Shown here piece by piece: positions 7,244-15,706 of a DNA stretch of 64,000 bases (position 1 is its first letter; each line of letters begins with the position of its first letter). The stretch lies in the NCBI GenBank assembly GCA_029593505.1, contig JAKTNI010000005.1:42019-106018 (forward strand), in the 5' to 3' direction. Below the pieces are notes generated by a model. It searched no databases and was not told the DNA's origin. It was given only the letters and a program-made list of their open reading frames with translations. A program made the position numbers and the translations under genes. The stretch is from Streptococcus suis (GTDB lineage: Bacteria; Bacillota; Bacilli; Lactobacillales; Streptococcaceae).

Positions 7244-7273
7244 CGAAAAAGCGAGTCAGAAGGATTGACTCGC
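7244..7273 (-). terminator. Terminator of the dhaKLM-glpF operon
   Basis: Inverted repeat GCGAGTCA/TGACTCGC with a 7-base loop. Read on the minus strand it is followed by six T. It lies ~85 bp past the glpF stop. Confidence 0.85.
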
Positions 7274-7358
7274 TATTAACTAAACGGTTGACTTTGTTTT
7301 AGATTAGCTTGTTGGTGATGCAAGGTAAAAAATTAGATCATTTACTTCGTTATTTCAT

Positions 7359-8072
7359 TTAAACGAAATTGAGGATGAATTGATAAAGCAATGCTCCTAA
7401 AATTCCACCGATAATTGGCCCAATAACAGGAATCCAAGCGTATTCCCAATCACTATCTCCTTTATTTGGAAGAGGTAGTAACGCGTGTATGATACGAGGA
7501 CCCAAATCTCTTGCAGGGTTAATTGCGTAACCTGTTGTACTACCAAGCGAAAATCCAACTGCAAATACAACGATCCCTACGATTAATGCTCCAAGACCTG
7601 GTGCGACATTATTTGGTGCAATTGACATAACTGTAATGACTAAAATTGCTGTTCCAAGTGCTTCCCCAAGAATGTTTGACCAAGTATGACGAATAGCGGG
7701 ACCTGTTGAGAAACAAGCTAGTATTGTGGAAGAGTCTGCTGTTTCTCTCCAATGAGGATAGTAGTGAAGGTATAGAACAAGAGATGCAAGCATTGCCCCT
7801 AAAAATTGAGCAATAATGTAATTGATTGCACTAGCAATAGATAGATTTCCTAACACAGTCATTGCAATCGTTACGGCAGGATTTAAGTGAGCTCCACTGA
7901 TAAATCCGGAAATATACACTGCAACCATCACTGCAATTCCCCAACCTAAAACAATTGCAATCCAACCAGCATTTTCAGATTTTGTCTTTTTCAAAACATT
8001 TGCTGCAACGACACCATTCCCTAGTAAAACAAGTATAAATGTTCCTAAAACTTCTCCGATAAATTCTTTCAT
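7359..8072 (-). CDS. glpF: Aquaglyceroporin / glycerol uptake facilitator
   Basis: 237 residues, six TM helices, with the two half-helix motifs of the MIP family: SGAHLNPAVT near residue 62 and GYAINPARD near residue 182. The Asp after the second NPAR is typical of glycerol-conducting members. It would pass glycerol or dihydroxyacetone through the membrane. It is the last gene of the dhaK-dhaL-dhaM-glpF unit, 10 bp after dhaM, and is followed by a terminator. The layout matches the dihydroxyacetone operon of lactic acid bacteria, so dihydroxyacetone is a likely physiological substrate (inference). Confidence 0.9.
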   Translation of the reverse strand: MKEFIGEVLGTFILVLLGNGVVAANVLKKTKSENAGWIAIVLGWGIAVMVAVYISGFISGAHLNPAVTIAMTVLGNLSIASAINYIIAQFLGAMLASLVLYLHYYPHWRETADSSTILACFSTGPAIRHTWSNILGEALGTAILVITVMSIAPNNVAPGLGALIVGIVVFAVGFSLGSTTGYAINPARDLGPRIIHALLPLPNKGDSDWEYAWIPVIGPIIGGILGALLYQFILNFV

Positions 8073-8082
8073 AATAGTTCTC

Positions 8083-8457
8083 CTATTTTTTAATAGCTAA
8101 TTCTTCTAGTTGTTTTAAAATACTGTCTGTAGTAACCCCTGCTTGAAGTAACGCAGCAGCTATATAAGCACCTTCAACCATTGCTACATTTTGGATAAAA
8201 AGTTCCTTATTGGTTGTTTCGCCAACTAACTCTAAATTCATCCTTGCAGAACCAAGGTCGTAAAAAGCAAGTAATTTATTTGCAGGATTTGCTTCAACAG
8301 CTATTTGAACACCATCAAAACTTGAACCTATTCCATCATCTTCAGTACCACCAATATATGTTAGTGGAATATCTTTTGCAACTTCACGGATGATATCAAC
8401 AATGCCTTGCGCTAGTTGCTTTGAATGAGATATAATCACAATTCCTAAATCACTCAT
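8083..8457 (-). CDS. dhaM: Dihydroxyacetone kinase phosphoryl donor subunit (EIIA-like)
   Basis: 124 residues, the length of single-domain DhaM. The N-terminus GIVIISHSKQLAQGI places the phospho-accepting His at residue 11. The PTS (EI/HPr) phosphorylates it, and it rephosphorylates ADP bound to DhaL. DFGSAR-type motif is present as YDLGSARMN. It overlaps the end of dhaL by 8 bases, which indicates translational coupling. Unlike the E. coli protein it lacks fused HPr and EI domains, as is usual in Gram-positives. Confidence 0.92.
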   Translation of the reverse strand: MSDLGIVIISHSKQLAQGIVDIIREVAKDIPLTYIGGTEDDGIGSSFDGVQIAVEANPANKLLAFYDLGSARMNLELVGETTNKELFIQNVAMVEGAYIAAALLQAGVTTDSILKQLEELAIKK

Positions 8458-9031
8458 ATGTAATACCTGACTCTAATAATGCTTCAAAAAGATATCCTGA
8501 TGATTGAGAACCTGGATCGATATGGCCAATGGATCGCTCACCAACATAAGAAGCTCGTCCTTTTGTTGCTTTAATATTTTTAGTTGTTTCAACGTAAAAT
8601 TGTATCTTTTCTGAAGATAAACGATTTTCTTTGATATCTTCAATAACTGGTGTCCAAACATCCACCATAGTTTTTTCACCTATTTCCGCTTTGCCACGTT
8701 TGATAATCATATCTAATGCTTCTTGCAGACTTTCGGACAATATGTTGGCATCAATGACTTTACTAAGACCAATAAAAGCAGAACCAAACAGAGGTCCAGA
8801 AGCCCCACCTACTTTGCTAAGCAGCTGCATACCAACTGTTTTAAAGATATCACTGGTTTTGGTAAACTCTTTTTTCGTGAGCTCTTCCATAACAGATTTC
8901 ATACCACGAGACATATTACCTCCATGGTCGCCATCCCCAATTGGAGTATCTAATTCACTTAGATAATCTTTATTATCTTGGATTTTTTTATTGAAAATTT
9001 CCATCCAGGTTAAAGCTTCACTTATTTTCAT
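8450..9031 (-). CDS. dhaL: Dihydroxyacetone kinase ADP-binding subunit
   Basis: 193 residues from the ATG at 9031. A GTG three codons earlier lies inside the AGGTG ribosome site and is not the start. The motif PIGDGDHGGNMSRGM holds the Asp residues that bind Mg-ADP, and GGASGPLFGSAF is the second nucleotide-loop signature. DhaL keeps ADP tightly bound as a cofactor and transfers phosphate from DhaM to the DhaK-bound substrate. It lies between dhaK (13 bp) and dhaM (8-base overlap). Confidence 0.92.
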   Translation of the reverse strand: MKISEALTWMEIFNKKIQDNKDYLSELDTPIGDGDHGGNMSRGMKSVMEELTKKEFTKTSDIFKTVGMQLLSKVGGASGPLFGSAFIGLSKVIDANILSESLQEALDMIIKRGKAEIGEKTMVDVWTPVIEDIKENRLSSEKIQFYVETTKNIKATKGRASYVGERSIGHIDPGSQSSGYLFEALLESGITYE

Positions 9032-9044
9032 ATTATTCACCTTT

Positions 9045-10034
9045 CTACCATGCTGGAGTAATAACTGGACTCTCTAATGCCTCTAACCAATCATTGTTTT
9101 CGATTTTCATTAATGTCAGTGACAAACCAGCCATATCAATAGCTGTCATATAATTTCCTAGTTTCTTATAGACAACTGACAGTCCTTTGGCTTCTAATAG
9201 CTGGGCGACATCATTTGCAAACACATATTGCTCCATAAGTGGTGTGGCACCCAATCCATTTATAAGCAAAGCAAATTGTGTTCCCTCTATATTTTCAAAC
9301 TGTGTTAACAACTGGCTAACCAATTCTTCAGCCAATGTTAAAGATGGTTGAAGTTTTTCTTTTCGATAGCCAGGTTCCCCATGTATACCAACACCATATT
9401 CAAATTCATCATCTTCCAGAATAAATCCCGGTTTTCCAACTTCTGGGACAGTTGCTCCAGATAGTGCTAGACCTACTGTTTTTATATTTGTTATCAATTT
9501 ATCAGCAATTTCTTTTAATTCAGAAAGAGTTTTTCCTTCTCTTGCATAATGACCAAGTATTTTATGAACAAAGATAGTACCTGCTACACCACGTTTGCCT
9601 TGAGTGTATAGGCTATTTTCAACAGCCACATCGTCGTCAACAATGATGCTGGCTACCTTGATATTTTCCATCTCAGCTAGTTCTTGAGCTATTTCAAAGT
9701 TCATAATGTCGCCAGAATAGTTTTTTATAATCAAGAATACCCCCTCACCTTCATCAGCTGTTTTAATGGCCTCAAAAATCTGGTCTGGTGTTGGAGAGGT
9801 AAACACAGCTCCACAGACCGCTGCTGACAGCATACCTTCACCAACAAAACCTGCATGAGAAGGTTCATGTCCAGAACCTCCACCAGATATGAGTGCTACT
9901 TGCCCTCGTTTTTTTGCCTTCCGAACAATAACATCAAAATTATCTAAACGTTCCACTATGTCAGAATGGATGTAGCCAAACCCTTTCAACATTTCATCAA
10001 CGATGTCGACTGGATTGTTCATGATTTTTTTCAT
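9045..10034 (-). CDS. dhaK: Dihydroxyacetone kinase substrate-binding subunit
   Basis: 329 residues. GGGSGHEPSH (51-60) is the substrate-pocket loop and GIHGEPGYR contains His218, which in this family forms a hemiaminal bond with dihydroxyacetone. Asp109 of SGDI matches the catalytic Asp. It converts dihydroxyacetone to dihydroxyacetone phosphate with DhaL and DhaM. First gene of the minus-strand operon. A -10 (TATAAT, minus strand, 10066-10071) lies just downstream of the inverted repeat proposed as the DhaS operator. Confidence 0.93.
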   Translation of the reverse strand: MKKIMNNPVDIVDEMLKGFGYIHSDIVERLDNFDVIVRKAKKRGQVALISGGGSGHEPSHAGFVGEGMLSAAVCGAVFTSPTPDQIFEAIKTADEGEGVFLIIKNYSGDIMNFEIAQELAEMENIKVASIIVDDDVAVENSLYTQGKRGVAGTIFVHKILGHYAREGKTLSELKEIADKLITNIKTVGLALSGATVPEVGKPGFILEDDEFEYGVGIHGEPGYRKEKLQPSLTLAEELVSQLLTQFENIEGTQFALLINGLGATPLMEQYVFANDVAQLLEAKGLSVVYKKLGNYMTAIDMAGLSLTLMKIENNDWLEALESPVITPAW

Positions 10035-10065
10035 TTGAGTTCCCTCATTTCTTTTTTATAGATTT

Positions 10066-10071
10066 ATTATA
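10066..10071 (-). promoter_or_regulatory. -10 box of dhaK promoter
   Basis: TATAAT on the minus strand, ~32 bp before the dhaK start. The -35 position (10089-10094, TTATTT) is poor and directly abuts the inverted repeat, the arrangement expected for an activator-dependent promoter. Confidence 0.6.
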
Positions 10072-10094
10072 AAATGTTTTAAAATAAAAAATAA

Positions 10095-10118
10095 GGGACA
10101 GAATTTACTTTCTGTCCC
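10095..10118. promoter_or_regulatory. Candidate DhaS operator (8-6-8 inverted repeat)
   Basis: GGACAGAA-N6-TTCTGTCC, flanked by one more G/C pair. The Lactococcus lactis DhaS site, as I recall it, is GGACACAT-N6-ATTTGTCC: the same half-site core GGACA and the same spacing. The repeat sits between the divergent dhaK and dhaS genes, next to the dhaK -35 region. A terminator is unlikely because neither divergent gene ends here. Confidence 0.75.
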
Positions 10119-10181
10119 ATTTTTTGAGAAATTATAGCATATTTTTGATAAAATTAGAGGATATCATTAAAGAGGAAAACT

Positions 10182-10706
10182 ATGGCATCTTCACTCATTA
10201 CCAAAAAGAGAATAGCTAAAGCTTTTAAATCCTTACTGTTAAAGGTCGATTTTGATAAAATTTCTATTGTGGATATTATGGAAATTGCACAAATTCGGAG
10301 ACAGACTTTCTACAATCATTTTCTCGACAAATATCAGTTACTGGACTGGATTTTTGAAAATGACCTCCATGATCAAATTACTGATAATCTTGACTTTATT
10401 TCTGGAAGACAGCTTCTTATAGAACTGTTTAGTTATTTTGAGAAAGAAAGATGGTTTTATGTCAAATTATTTGAAATAAGAGGACAAAATGATTTTTATA
10501 CTTTCTATTTTAATTATTGTAAAACTTTAGTGGAGAAAATTTGGAGAGAGTATGCTTCAGGCAAAATAGATATGGATTTTTATCAATTTCATTCTACTTA
10601 TCAAGCACATGCTATGGCTGAACTAACAAAATCTTTTGTCTTATTAAAAGAACCTTTCCCTGACCCAAACTATATTATTAGAGAAATCACCTTTAAAAAG
10701 TATTAG
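10182..10706 (+). CDS. dhaS: TetR-family activator of dihydroxyacetone kinase operon
   Basis: 174 residues. The N-terminal helix-turn-helix (residues ~8-55, ending RRQTFYNHFLDKYQLLDWIF) is typical of the TetR/DhaS branch; the rest is the ligand- or partner-binding helical domain. In L. lactis, DhaS is not turned on by binding a small ligand itself but by complex formation with DhaQ carrying dihydroxyacetone. Here dhaQ follows 10 bp downstream and the divergent dhaKLM-glpF is the obvious target. The ribosome site AGAGG lies 8 bases before the ATG. Confidence 0.9.
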   Translation: MASSLITKKRIAKAFKSLLLKVDFDKISIVDIMEIAQIRRQTFYNHFLDKYQLLDWIFENDLHDQITDNLDFISGRQLLIELFSYFEKERWFYVKLFEIRGQNDFYTFYFNYCKTLVEKIWREYASGKIDMDFYQFHSTYQAHAMAELTKSFVLLKEPFPDPNYIIREITFKKY

Positions 10707-10716
10707 GAGAAAAATA

Positions 10717-11706
10717 GTGACATTTATTCATAATAAAAAAGAAAATATTATATCTGACTATGTATCGGGACAACTATTGCCTTACTCACATTTGAAGCAT
10801 CATGAAACTCTTCCGTTAGTTTATAATAAATTCGCTGATGATAACTGCATTCCTGTTTTATGTGGTGGAGGTTCTGGTCATGAACCATCACACATTGGTT
10901 TTGTAGGTGATGGAATGCTAACCGGCGCATTGTACGGTACTTTATTTGCGCCTCCGACTGTTGAACAAATCGCTGATTCTATTCGATTTCTTGATAAAGG
11001 TAAAGGAGTATTCCTAATTATTAAGAATTTTGAAGCAGATTTAAAAAATTTTCGAGAAGCTATGCTCATTACAAGAGCTGAAGGACATAATTTAAAATAT
11101 ATTATTTCCCATGATGATATTTCTATAGAACCAAAAAGTCATTACCAGATTAGAGGTAGAGGGTTAGCAGGCACTATTATTCTTCATAAAATTATTGGAG
11201 AAGCAGCACGACAAGGTTACACTTTGAATCAATTGGAAGAGTTAGCATTTGAAGTTTCTACTCAAACTGCTACAATCGGATTTGCGACCAAGCCTGCTGT
11301 ATTGCCTAGAGCTGCTCTTCCTTTATTTGACTTAGAGAACAATACAATTTCTTATGGTATAGGTATTCATGGTGAAGAGGGGTATCGAATTGTTCCCTTT
11401 ACATCATCGGAAAACCTTGCTAATGAAATTACTAATAAGTTACGACTACATTTTCATTGGAAAAAGAATGACCAATTTATTCTGATTGTCAATAATCTTG
11501 GAACAACAACTGATATTGAAATGGGAATTTTCCTGAATGATGTTTCACAATTATTAGATTTAGAAGATGTAAAAATGGCAAGGATAAAATTAGGAAAATA
11601 TATGACAAGTATAGATATGGCAGGTATTTCAGTAACTTTGTGTCATATCAAGAATATTGAAATTCTTAAGTTATTTGATGCACCGACAAATGCATTTGCT
11701 TGGTAA
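10717..11706 (+). CDS. dhaQ: DhaK-like co-activator
   Basis: 329 residues, a DhaK paralogue. It keeps the pocket loop GGGSGHEPSH (51-60) and His218 in GIHGEEGYR, so it should still bind dihydroxyacetone covalently. The DhaK segment KNYSGDIMNF is changed to KNFEADLKNF, consistent with loss of kinase function. It is the sensor that activates DhaS. GTG start with AGGAG 7 bases upstream. Alternative: a second active DhaK, made unlikely by the lack of a second DhaL and by the pairing with dhaS. Confidence 0.9.
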   Translation: MTFIHNKKENIISDYVSGQLLPYSHLKHHETLPLVYNKFADDNCIPVLCGGGSGHEPSHIGFVGDGMLTGALYGTLFAPPTVEQIADSIRFLDKGKGVFLIIKNFEADLKNFREAMLITRAEGHNLKYIISHDDISIEPKSHYQIRGRGLAGTIILHKIIGEAARQGYTLNQLEELAFEVSTQTATIGFATKPAVLPRAALPLFDLENNTISYGIGIHGEEGYRIVPFTSSENLANEITNKLRLHFHWKKNDQFILIVNNLGTTTDIEMGIFLNDVSQLLDLEDVKMARIKLGKYMTSIDMAGISVTLCHIKNIEILKLFDAPTNAFAW

Positions 11707-11831
11707 TCTTTAACTCTTATTCATTTTGTTAAGTGGTTAGAGATAGATGAGTAAGTGTTTTAAATTTCATTCTCATTTCTTTGGTCCTTTTATGATCATA
11801 AAAAATGTTATTTTATGATTCAGATTCATGA

Positions 11832-12050
11832 AGCAAAGAGACGGATTGCTTAGGGATATATGATCCATCACCTGATAATTTTAGTCGAATCTTGGATGTA
11901 GGTATCAATGATTTACCAACTGATGATGCGCAACCAAGCAGGAAAGCATTTATATTTTATCTTCTGGTATTGATAATTATTTTAAAGTCACTGATTTTTA
12001 GTTGTAAGCATAGTAATGCTTTTAAGACATTTATCAAAATAAAGTGGTAG
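11832..12050 (+). pseudogene. Gene remnant between dhaQ and the flavin-type gene
   Basis: The 11707-12265 interval has no intact gene. One frame is open for 72 codons without a start codon and contains YDPSPDNFSRILDVGINDLP followed by a hydrophobic run, which looks like the tail of a membrane protein. I cannot identify the parent. Confidence 0.3.
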
Positions 12051-12083
12051 ACATAGAAGAAAATAAAACAAAAGGAGTGTTTT

Positions 12084-12122
12084 ATGGAATGGTTAGTGAA
12101 GTTTACAAAAAAGAAAAGTTAG
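12084..12122 (+). CDS. Micro-ORF of 12 codons with strong ribosome site
   Basis: AAAGGAG stands 8 bases before ATG, and the frame encodes MEWLVKFTKKKS. A second frame over the same bases reads YGMVSEVYKKEKLVKKL, which could be the tail of a decayed gene, so the micro-ORF may be incidental. Function unknown. Confidence 0.2.
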   Translation: MEWLVKFTKKKS

Positions 12123-12265
12123 TTAAAAAGCTCTAGATTTTTGTATTGTACAAGAAGAAAAAGTTTAATATAGTGAAACTTTATTTCTTTCAGAAACTGT
12201 GAGTTTCTTGAATGTCTATTTACATGAGGTGATAAGTATAGCTACTTAATTCACCCATATTTTTC

Positions 12266-12294
12266 TTAACTTTAATAGTATTTTTTGTTATACT
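12266..12294 (+). promoter_or_regulatory. Promoter of the PNPOx-like gene
   Basis: TTAACT, 17-bp spacer, TATACT. Transcription would begin ~12301, 30 bases before the ATG. Confidence 0.65.
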
Positions 12295-12303
12295 ATTTCT
12301 AAA

Positions 12304-12318
12304 TAGAAAACGATTTCA
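12304..12318 (+). promoter_or_regulatory. cre-like site
   Basis: TAGAAAACGATTTCA differs at one position from WTGNAANCGNWNNCW and is palindromic (GAAA-ACGA-TTTC). It lies at the transcription start, where CcpA would repress. Single-site matches of this kind are common by chance. Confidence 0.35.
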
Positions 12319-12330
12319 AGAGGTGTTGTG

Positions 12331-12780
12331 ATGGAAATTAAAGAAGTTATGCAATTACTAGAAGATATGAAAGTTGGAGTTTTTGCGACGGTTGATAAAG
12401 AGGGATGTCCTCATGCTCGTCATATTCATATAACCGCAGCAAATGAGGATGGTGTTTTTTTTATGACAGGTCCCGATACACATTTTTATAATCAGTTAAT
12501 AGAGGATGGACGAGTAGCTATGACTGCTTTATCTGAGGAAGGCTATCTCATACAAGTTGTACGGATAGAAGGGTTGGTTCGTCCAGTAGAAAATGAGTAT
12601 TTACGAACTATTTTTGCAGATAATCCTTATTATCAGCATATTTATAAAGAGGAAACTAGTGATGCTATGCAAGTCTTTCAGATTTATGATGGTAAAGGAT
12701 TTTATCACAGCCTAACTCAAGGACATAAGTATGTTTTTCCTGTTGGCGAAGGGAAAAGTGGAACTGCAAGAACGATATAG
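12331..12780 (+). CDS. Pyridoxamine 5'-phosphate oxidase-like flavin-binding protein
   Basis: 149 residues from the ATG at 12331. The GTG codon just before it is too close to AGAGGTG to be the start. The split-barrel fold is suggested by GVFATVDKEGCPHARHIHI at the N-terminus and by GVFFMTGPDTHFYNQL, the region that holds flavin phosphate in this superfamily. Members act as small FMN- or F420-type reductases or oxidases, and the substrate cannot be told. It stands alone with its own promoter. Confidence 0.75.
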   Translation: MEIKEVMQLLEDMKVGVFATVDKEGCPHARHIHITAANEDGVFFMTGPDTHFYNQLIEDGRVAMTALSEEGYLIQVVRIEGLVRPVENEYLRTIFADNPYYQHIYKEETSDAMQVFQIYDGKGFYHSLTQGHKYVFPVGEGKSGTARTI

Positions 12781-12884
12781 TTCGTATTTAAAGGTATCTA
12801 TCGAATAAAAATGAGCATAGATTGACTATTTTTGGTACAATGTTTTCTATAATCACTCACTCATGAAGGTAGGTATTAGAATAT

Positions 12885-13226
12885 ATGAGGGAAGATATCA
12901 AGTTATATGGCTGTGCAGCAAGGTTCTCCAATCAGCTAGTACAAGTGTTGGAAAGCATTTATGATCCAGAGATTGAATTAGATATCTATAATTTAGGTCT
13001 GGTTTATGAAATTTTAGTAGATGATATTGGGTTCTGTAAAGTTACAATGACGTTTACAGATGCAGGTTGCTCTTGTGCAGATACGTTACCAAATGAGTTA
13101 GTTATCGCTCTTAAAACAATTGATGGCATTACAGATGTACAGGTGGAAATTGTATGGTTCCCGGTATGGAAAATGACAAGAATTAGTCGTTTAGGGCGCA
13201 TTGCCTTAGGTATTAGTCCTAAATAG
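12885..13226 (+). CDS. MIP18/DUF59-type metal-sulfur cluster assembly factor
   Basis: 113 residues. DPEIELDIYNLGLVYEI is the hallmark start of the PaaD/SufT/MIP18 domain, and the conserved reactive Cys lies in the FTDAGCSCADTLP segment. Such proteins help mature Fe-S proteins. The N-terminal extension is short. The suf genes lie 14 kb away, so genomic context does not add to the call. A terminator follows ~95 bp downstream. Confidence 0.8.
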   Translation: MREDIKLYGCAARFSNQLVQVLESIYDPEIELDIYNLGLVYEILVDDIGFCKVTMTFTDAGCSCADTLPNELVIALKTIDGITDVQVEIVWFPVWKMTRISRLGRIALGISPK

Positions 13227-13320
13227 AAGAATGATATCTATGAAATTTTGAGAACGCTTTATAAGACAATAATAGTAGAAGTGTAAATTGTTTTTATTTT
13301 GAATGTTGTGGCAATAGAAA

Positions 13321-13355
13321 GTAAGACTGGATAGGAATATCCAGTCTTACTTTTT
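13321..13355. terminator. Bidirectional terminator
   Basis: A perfect 12-bp stem (GTAAGACTGGAT/ATCCAGTCTTAC) with a 6-base loop and a T5 tract, between the converging genes at 12885 (+) and 13347 (-). Confidence 0.9.
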
Positions 13356-13733
13356 ATAATGTTTATCATAAGTTTGATGGAGTGTTTCCATCGTTGCATA
13401 AATAGGTCTAGGAATCATGATGACTTGTGGTTCCAAGTCGATCATTTCAAAACTTGGGTCAATGCATTCTGCCCAATATTCCAAATGCTTTTTATCAATG
13501 TAAGATTCGGAATTTTCTACTTCAATACCGCCTTCTGCCTGAATGGAGTACCAGTAGAGAAATTCATCTCCGTTTAGAGTTTCACGGAAAATTGTTTCAA
13601 CATACATTTTTTCACCTTCTAAGGTGAGTAATGTATCTTCAAGATGTTCGTTTAGGAAATCCATCCATTCATCAACGACAGCAGACTTCCCTGCTTTTAC
13701 GCGGAAGCGAGACAATTCGACATTTAGTTTCAT
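13347..13733 (-). CDS. DUF6176-like hypothetical protein
   Basis: 128 residues from ATG at 13733, chosen because AGGTG lies 7 bases upstream; the longer reading frame to 13898 runs into ilvD. The N-terminus MKLNVELSRFRVKAGKSAVV and the acidic, aromatic body (DEWMDFLNEHLEDTLLTLEG) resemble the DUF6176 group of small cytosolic proteins. No membrane segment or catalytic motif seen. Function unknown. Confidence 0.7.
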   Translation of the reverse strand: MKLNVELSRFRVKAGKSAVVDEWMDFLNEHLEDTLLTLEGEKMYVETIFRETLNGDEFLYWYSIQAEGGIEVENSESYIDKKHLEYWAECIDPSFEMIDLEPQVIMIPRPIYATMETLHQTYDKHYKK

Positions 13734-13809
13734 TTTTTCACCTACTAAAAACGTATTATAAAAATTCATATTGGCTACGTTCTTTATAAGGAGTACGTAG
13801 CGTACACAT

Positions 13810-15537
13810 TTAATGGCTATTTCTTTCTTTTCCCGTACGCTCAGGTCTCCAAAAATCTGTAACCGCTCCTTTAGAAGCCGAAGATACGGTATGTGCATAT
13901 TTCCCTAATACACCGCGAGAATAGAGTGGTGGAATAACAGTTTCTTTCTGACGTCGCTTGATTTCCTCTTCAGAAACTTTCATGGTCAATTCTTTGGTAT
14001 CTTGGTCAATGATAATGGTATCTCCGTCACGAAGATAGGCGATTGGTCCACCATCTTGAGCCTCTGGTGCGATGTGCCCTACAACTAATCCATAAGTACC
14101 ACCTGAAAAACGGCCATCTGTCAGAAGTGCGACAGATTCTCCTTGTCCTTTTCCGACTAAGATAGATGAAAGTGAAAGCATTTCGGGCATACCCGGTCCA
14201 CCTTTTGGACCAACATAACGAACAACAACGACATCTCCTTCGACGATATCATCAGCAAGAACGGCTTCAACGGCTGCTTCTTCTGAGTCAAACACTCGAG
14301 CTGGCCCTACATGTCGGCGTACTTTTACTCCGGATACCTTGGCAACTGCTCCTTCTGGTGCTAGATTTCCATGGAGGACGATGAGAGGACCATCTGCACG
14401 TTTCGGCTGTTCTAACGGCATGATAACATCTTGACCGGGCGTGAGATCGGGAGCATTTTCTAGGTTTTCAGCAACGGTTCGACCGGTACAGGTTAGGCAA
14501 TCACCATGTAAGAAGCCGTTTTGATAGAGATATTTCATAACAGCTTGAACGCCTCCTACTTCGTAGAGATCTTGGAAAACATAACGTCCAGAGGGTTTTA
14601 AATCTGCTAGATGTGGAACTTTTTCTTGGAAAGTATTAAAATCATCTAACGTTAATTCAACATTGGCGGCGTGAGCCATAGCGAGCAAATGTAGAGTGGC
14701 ATTTGTTGAACCGCCAAGTGCCATTACAACTGTAATAGCATTCTCAAAAGCTTTACGTGTCATGATATCAGATGGTTTGATACCAAGTTCTAACATACGA
14801 ACAACAGCACGTCCAGCTTCTTCGATGTCATTTTTCTTCTCTCTGGATTCTGCAGGGTGAGAGGATGAACCGGGTAAGCTCATGCCGAGAGCTTCAATGG
14901 CAGAAGCCATTGTATTTGCTGTATACATACCCCCACATCCACCTGGTCCGGGACAAGCATTGCATTCTAAACGACGAACTTCTTCTGCTGTCATATCGCC
15001 GTGATTCCATTTTCCAATTCCTTCAAATACAGATACAAGATCAATATTTTTTCCGTCTAAATTTCCTGGTGCTATTGTTCCTCCATAGGCAAAGACAGCA
15101 GGGATGTCCATGTTGGCAATAGCAATCATGGAACCAGGCATGTTTTTATCACATCCTCCAATAGCTACAAAAGCATCTACATTGTGTCCTCCCATTGCTG
15201 CTTCAATTGAATCTGCAATAATATCGCGAGATGTGAGAGAGAAGCGCATACCGGGTGTTCCCATAGCAATGCCATCTGCAACTGTGATGGTGCCATATTG
15301 GACAGGCCAAGCGCCAGCTGACTGAATTCCTTTCTTGGCTAATTTTCCAAAATCATGTAGATGCATATTGCAAGGAGTATTTTCGGCCCAAGTAGAAATA
15401 ACTCCGACGATTGGAGCTTCGAAATGCTTGTCTATCATACCAGTTGCACGAAGCATAGCGCGGTTTGGGGATTTTACCATTGAATCGTAAACGGAGCTAC
15501 GGTGACGAAGAGTATTAGAGTGATTTGTAGCAGTCAT
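13810..15537 (-). CDS. ilvD: Dihydroxy-acid dehydratase
   Basis: 575 residues. The Fe-S ligand motifs CDKNMPGS and [16 protein letters not shown] and the C-terminal [10 protein letters not shown] loop identify the IlvD/Edd family. It dehydrates dihydroxy-isovalerate and -methylvalerate to the 2-keto acids for valine and isoleucine. The start follows GGGAGG. It is divergent from ilvB and has its own extended -10 (minus strand, 15565-15570) with a CodY-like box nearby. Confidence 0.97.
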   Translation of the reverse strand: MTATNHSNTLRHRSSVYDSMVKSPNRAMLRATGMIDKHFEAPIVGVISTWAENTPCNMHLHDFGKLAKKGIQSAGAWPVQYGTITVADGIAMGTPGMRFSLTSRDIIADSIEAAMGGHNVDAFVAIGGCDKNMPGSMIAIANMDIPAVFAYGGTIAPGNLDGKNIDLVSVFEGIGKWNHGDMTAEEVRRLECNACPGPGGCGGMYTANTMASAIEALGMSLPGSSSHPAESREKKNDIEEAGRAVVRMLELGIKPSDIMTRKAFENAITVVMALGGSTNATLHLLAMAHAANVELTLDDFNTFQEKVPHLADLKPSGRYVFQDLYEVGGVQAVMKYLYQNGFLHGDCLTCTGRTVAENLENAPDLTPGQDVIMPLEQPKRADGPLIVLHGNLAPEGAVAKVSGVKVRRHVGPARVFDSEEAAVEAVLADDIVEGDVVVVRYVGPKGGPGMPEMLSLSSILVGKGQGESVALLTDGRFSGGTYGLVVGHIAPEAQDGGPIAYLRDGDTIIIDQDTKELTMKVSEEEIKRRQKETVIPPLYSRGVLGKYAHTVSSASKGAVTDFWRPERTGKERNSH

Positions 15538-15564
15538 ATGTGCCCTCCCTTTTTTATTTTCCCT

Positions 15565-15570
15565 ATTATA
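15565..15570 (-). promoter_or_regulatory. -10 of ilvD promoter
   Basis: On the minus strand the text reads TATGG-TATAAT, a consensus extended -10, 27 bp before the ilvD start. Confidence 0.75.
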
Positions 15571-15591
15571 CCATAGATTAAAAATAATAAG

Positions 15592-15606
15592 AAATTTCTG
15601 AATACT
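15592..15606. promoter_or_regulatory. CodY-like box for ilvD
   Basis: AAATTTCTGAATACT has three mismatches to AATTTTCWGAAAATT and overlaps the -35 region of the ilvD promoter. It is weaker than the ilvB box 84 bp away, but the two may act together. Confidence 0.45.
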
Positions 15607-15689
15607 TAAACTTCTTTTATCTGCTAGGTATGGTGTAGGCTAATTTTTACTATTATGTTCAATTTTTTAAGAAACCGAACGTATGTACG

Positions 15690-15704
15690 AATTTTCTGAA
15701 AATT
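15690..15704. promoter_or_regulatory. CodY box, perfect match
   Basis: AATTTTCTGAAAATT matches the CodY consensus AATTTTCWGAAAATT at all 15 positions and ends 2 bases before the -35 of the ilvB promoter. Expected effect: repression of ilvBNC when branched-chain amino acids are plentiful. Confidence 0.9.
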
Positions 15705-15706
15705 CC

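Noticed and set aside
1..7250. Prophage or insertion-sequence origin of the AT-rich island
   Set aside because: No integrase, transposase, phage structural gene, att-like repeats or terminal inverted repeats seen.
10095..10118. The inverted repeat as a terminator
   Set aside because: It lies between two divergent gene starts, so nothing ends there; the GGACA core and N6 spacing fit an operator.
13734..13898. N-terminal extension of the DUF6176-like gene
   Set aside because: It runs into ilvD and lacks a ribosome site; the ATG at 13733 has AGGTG.
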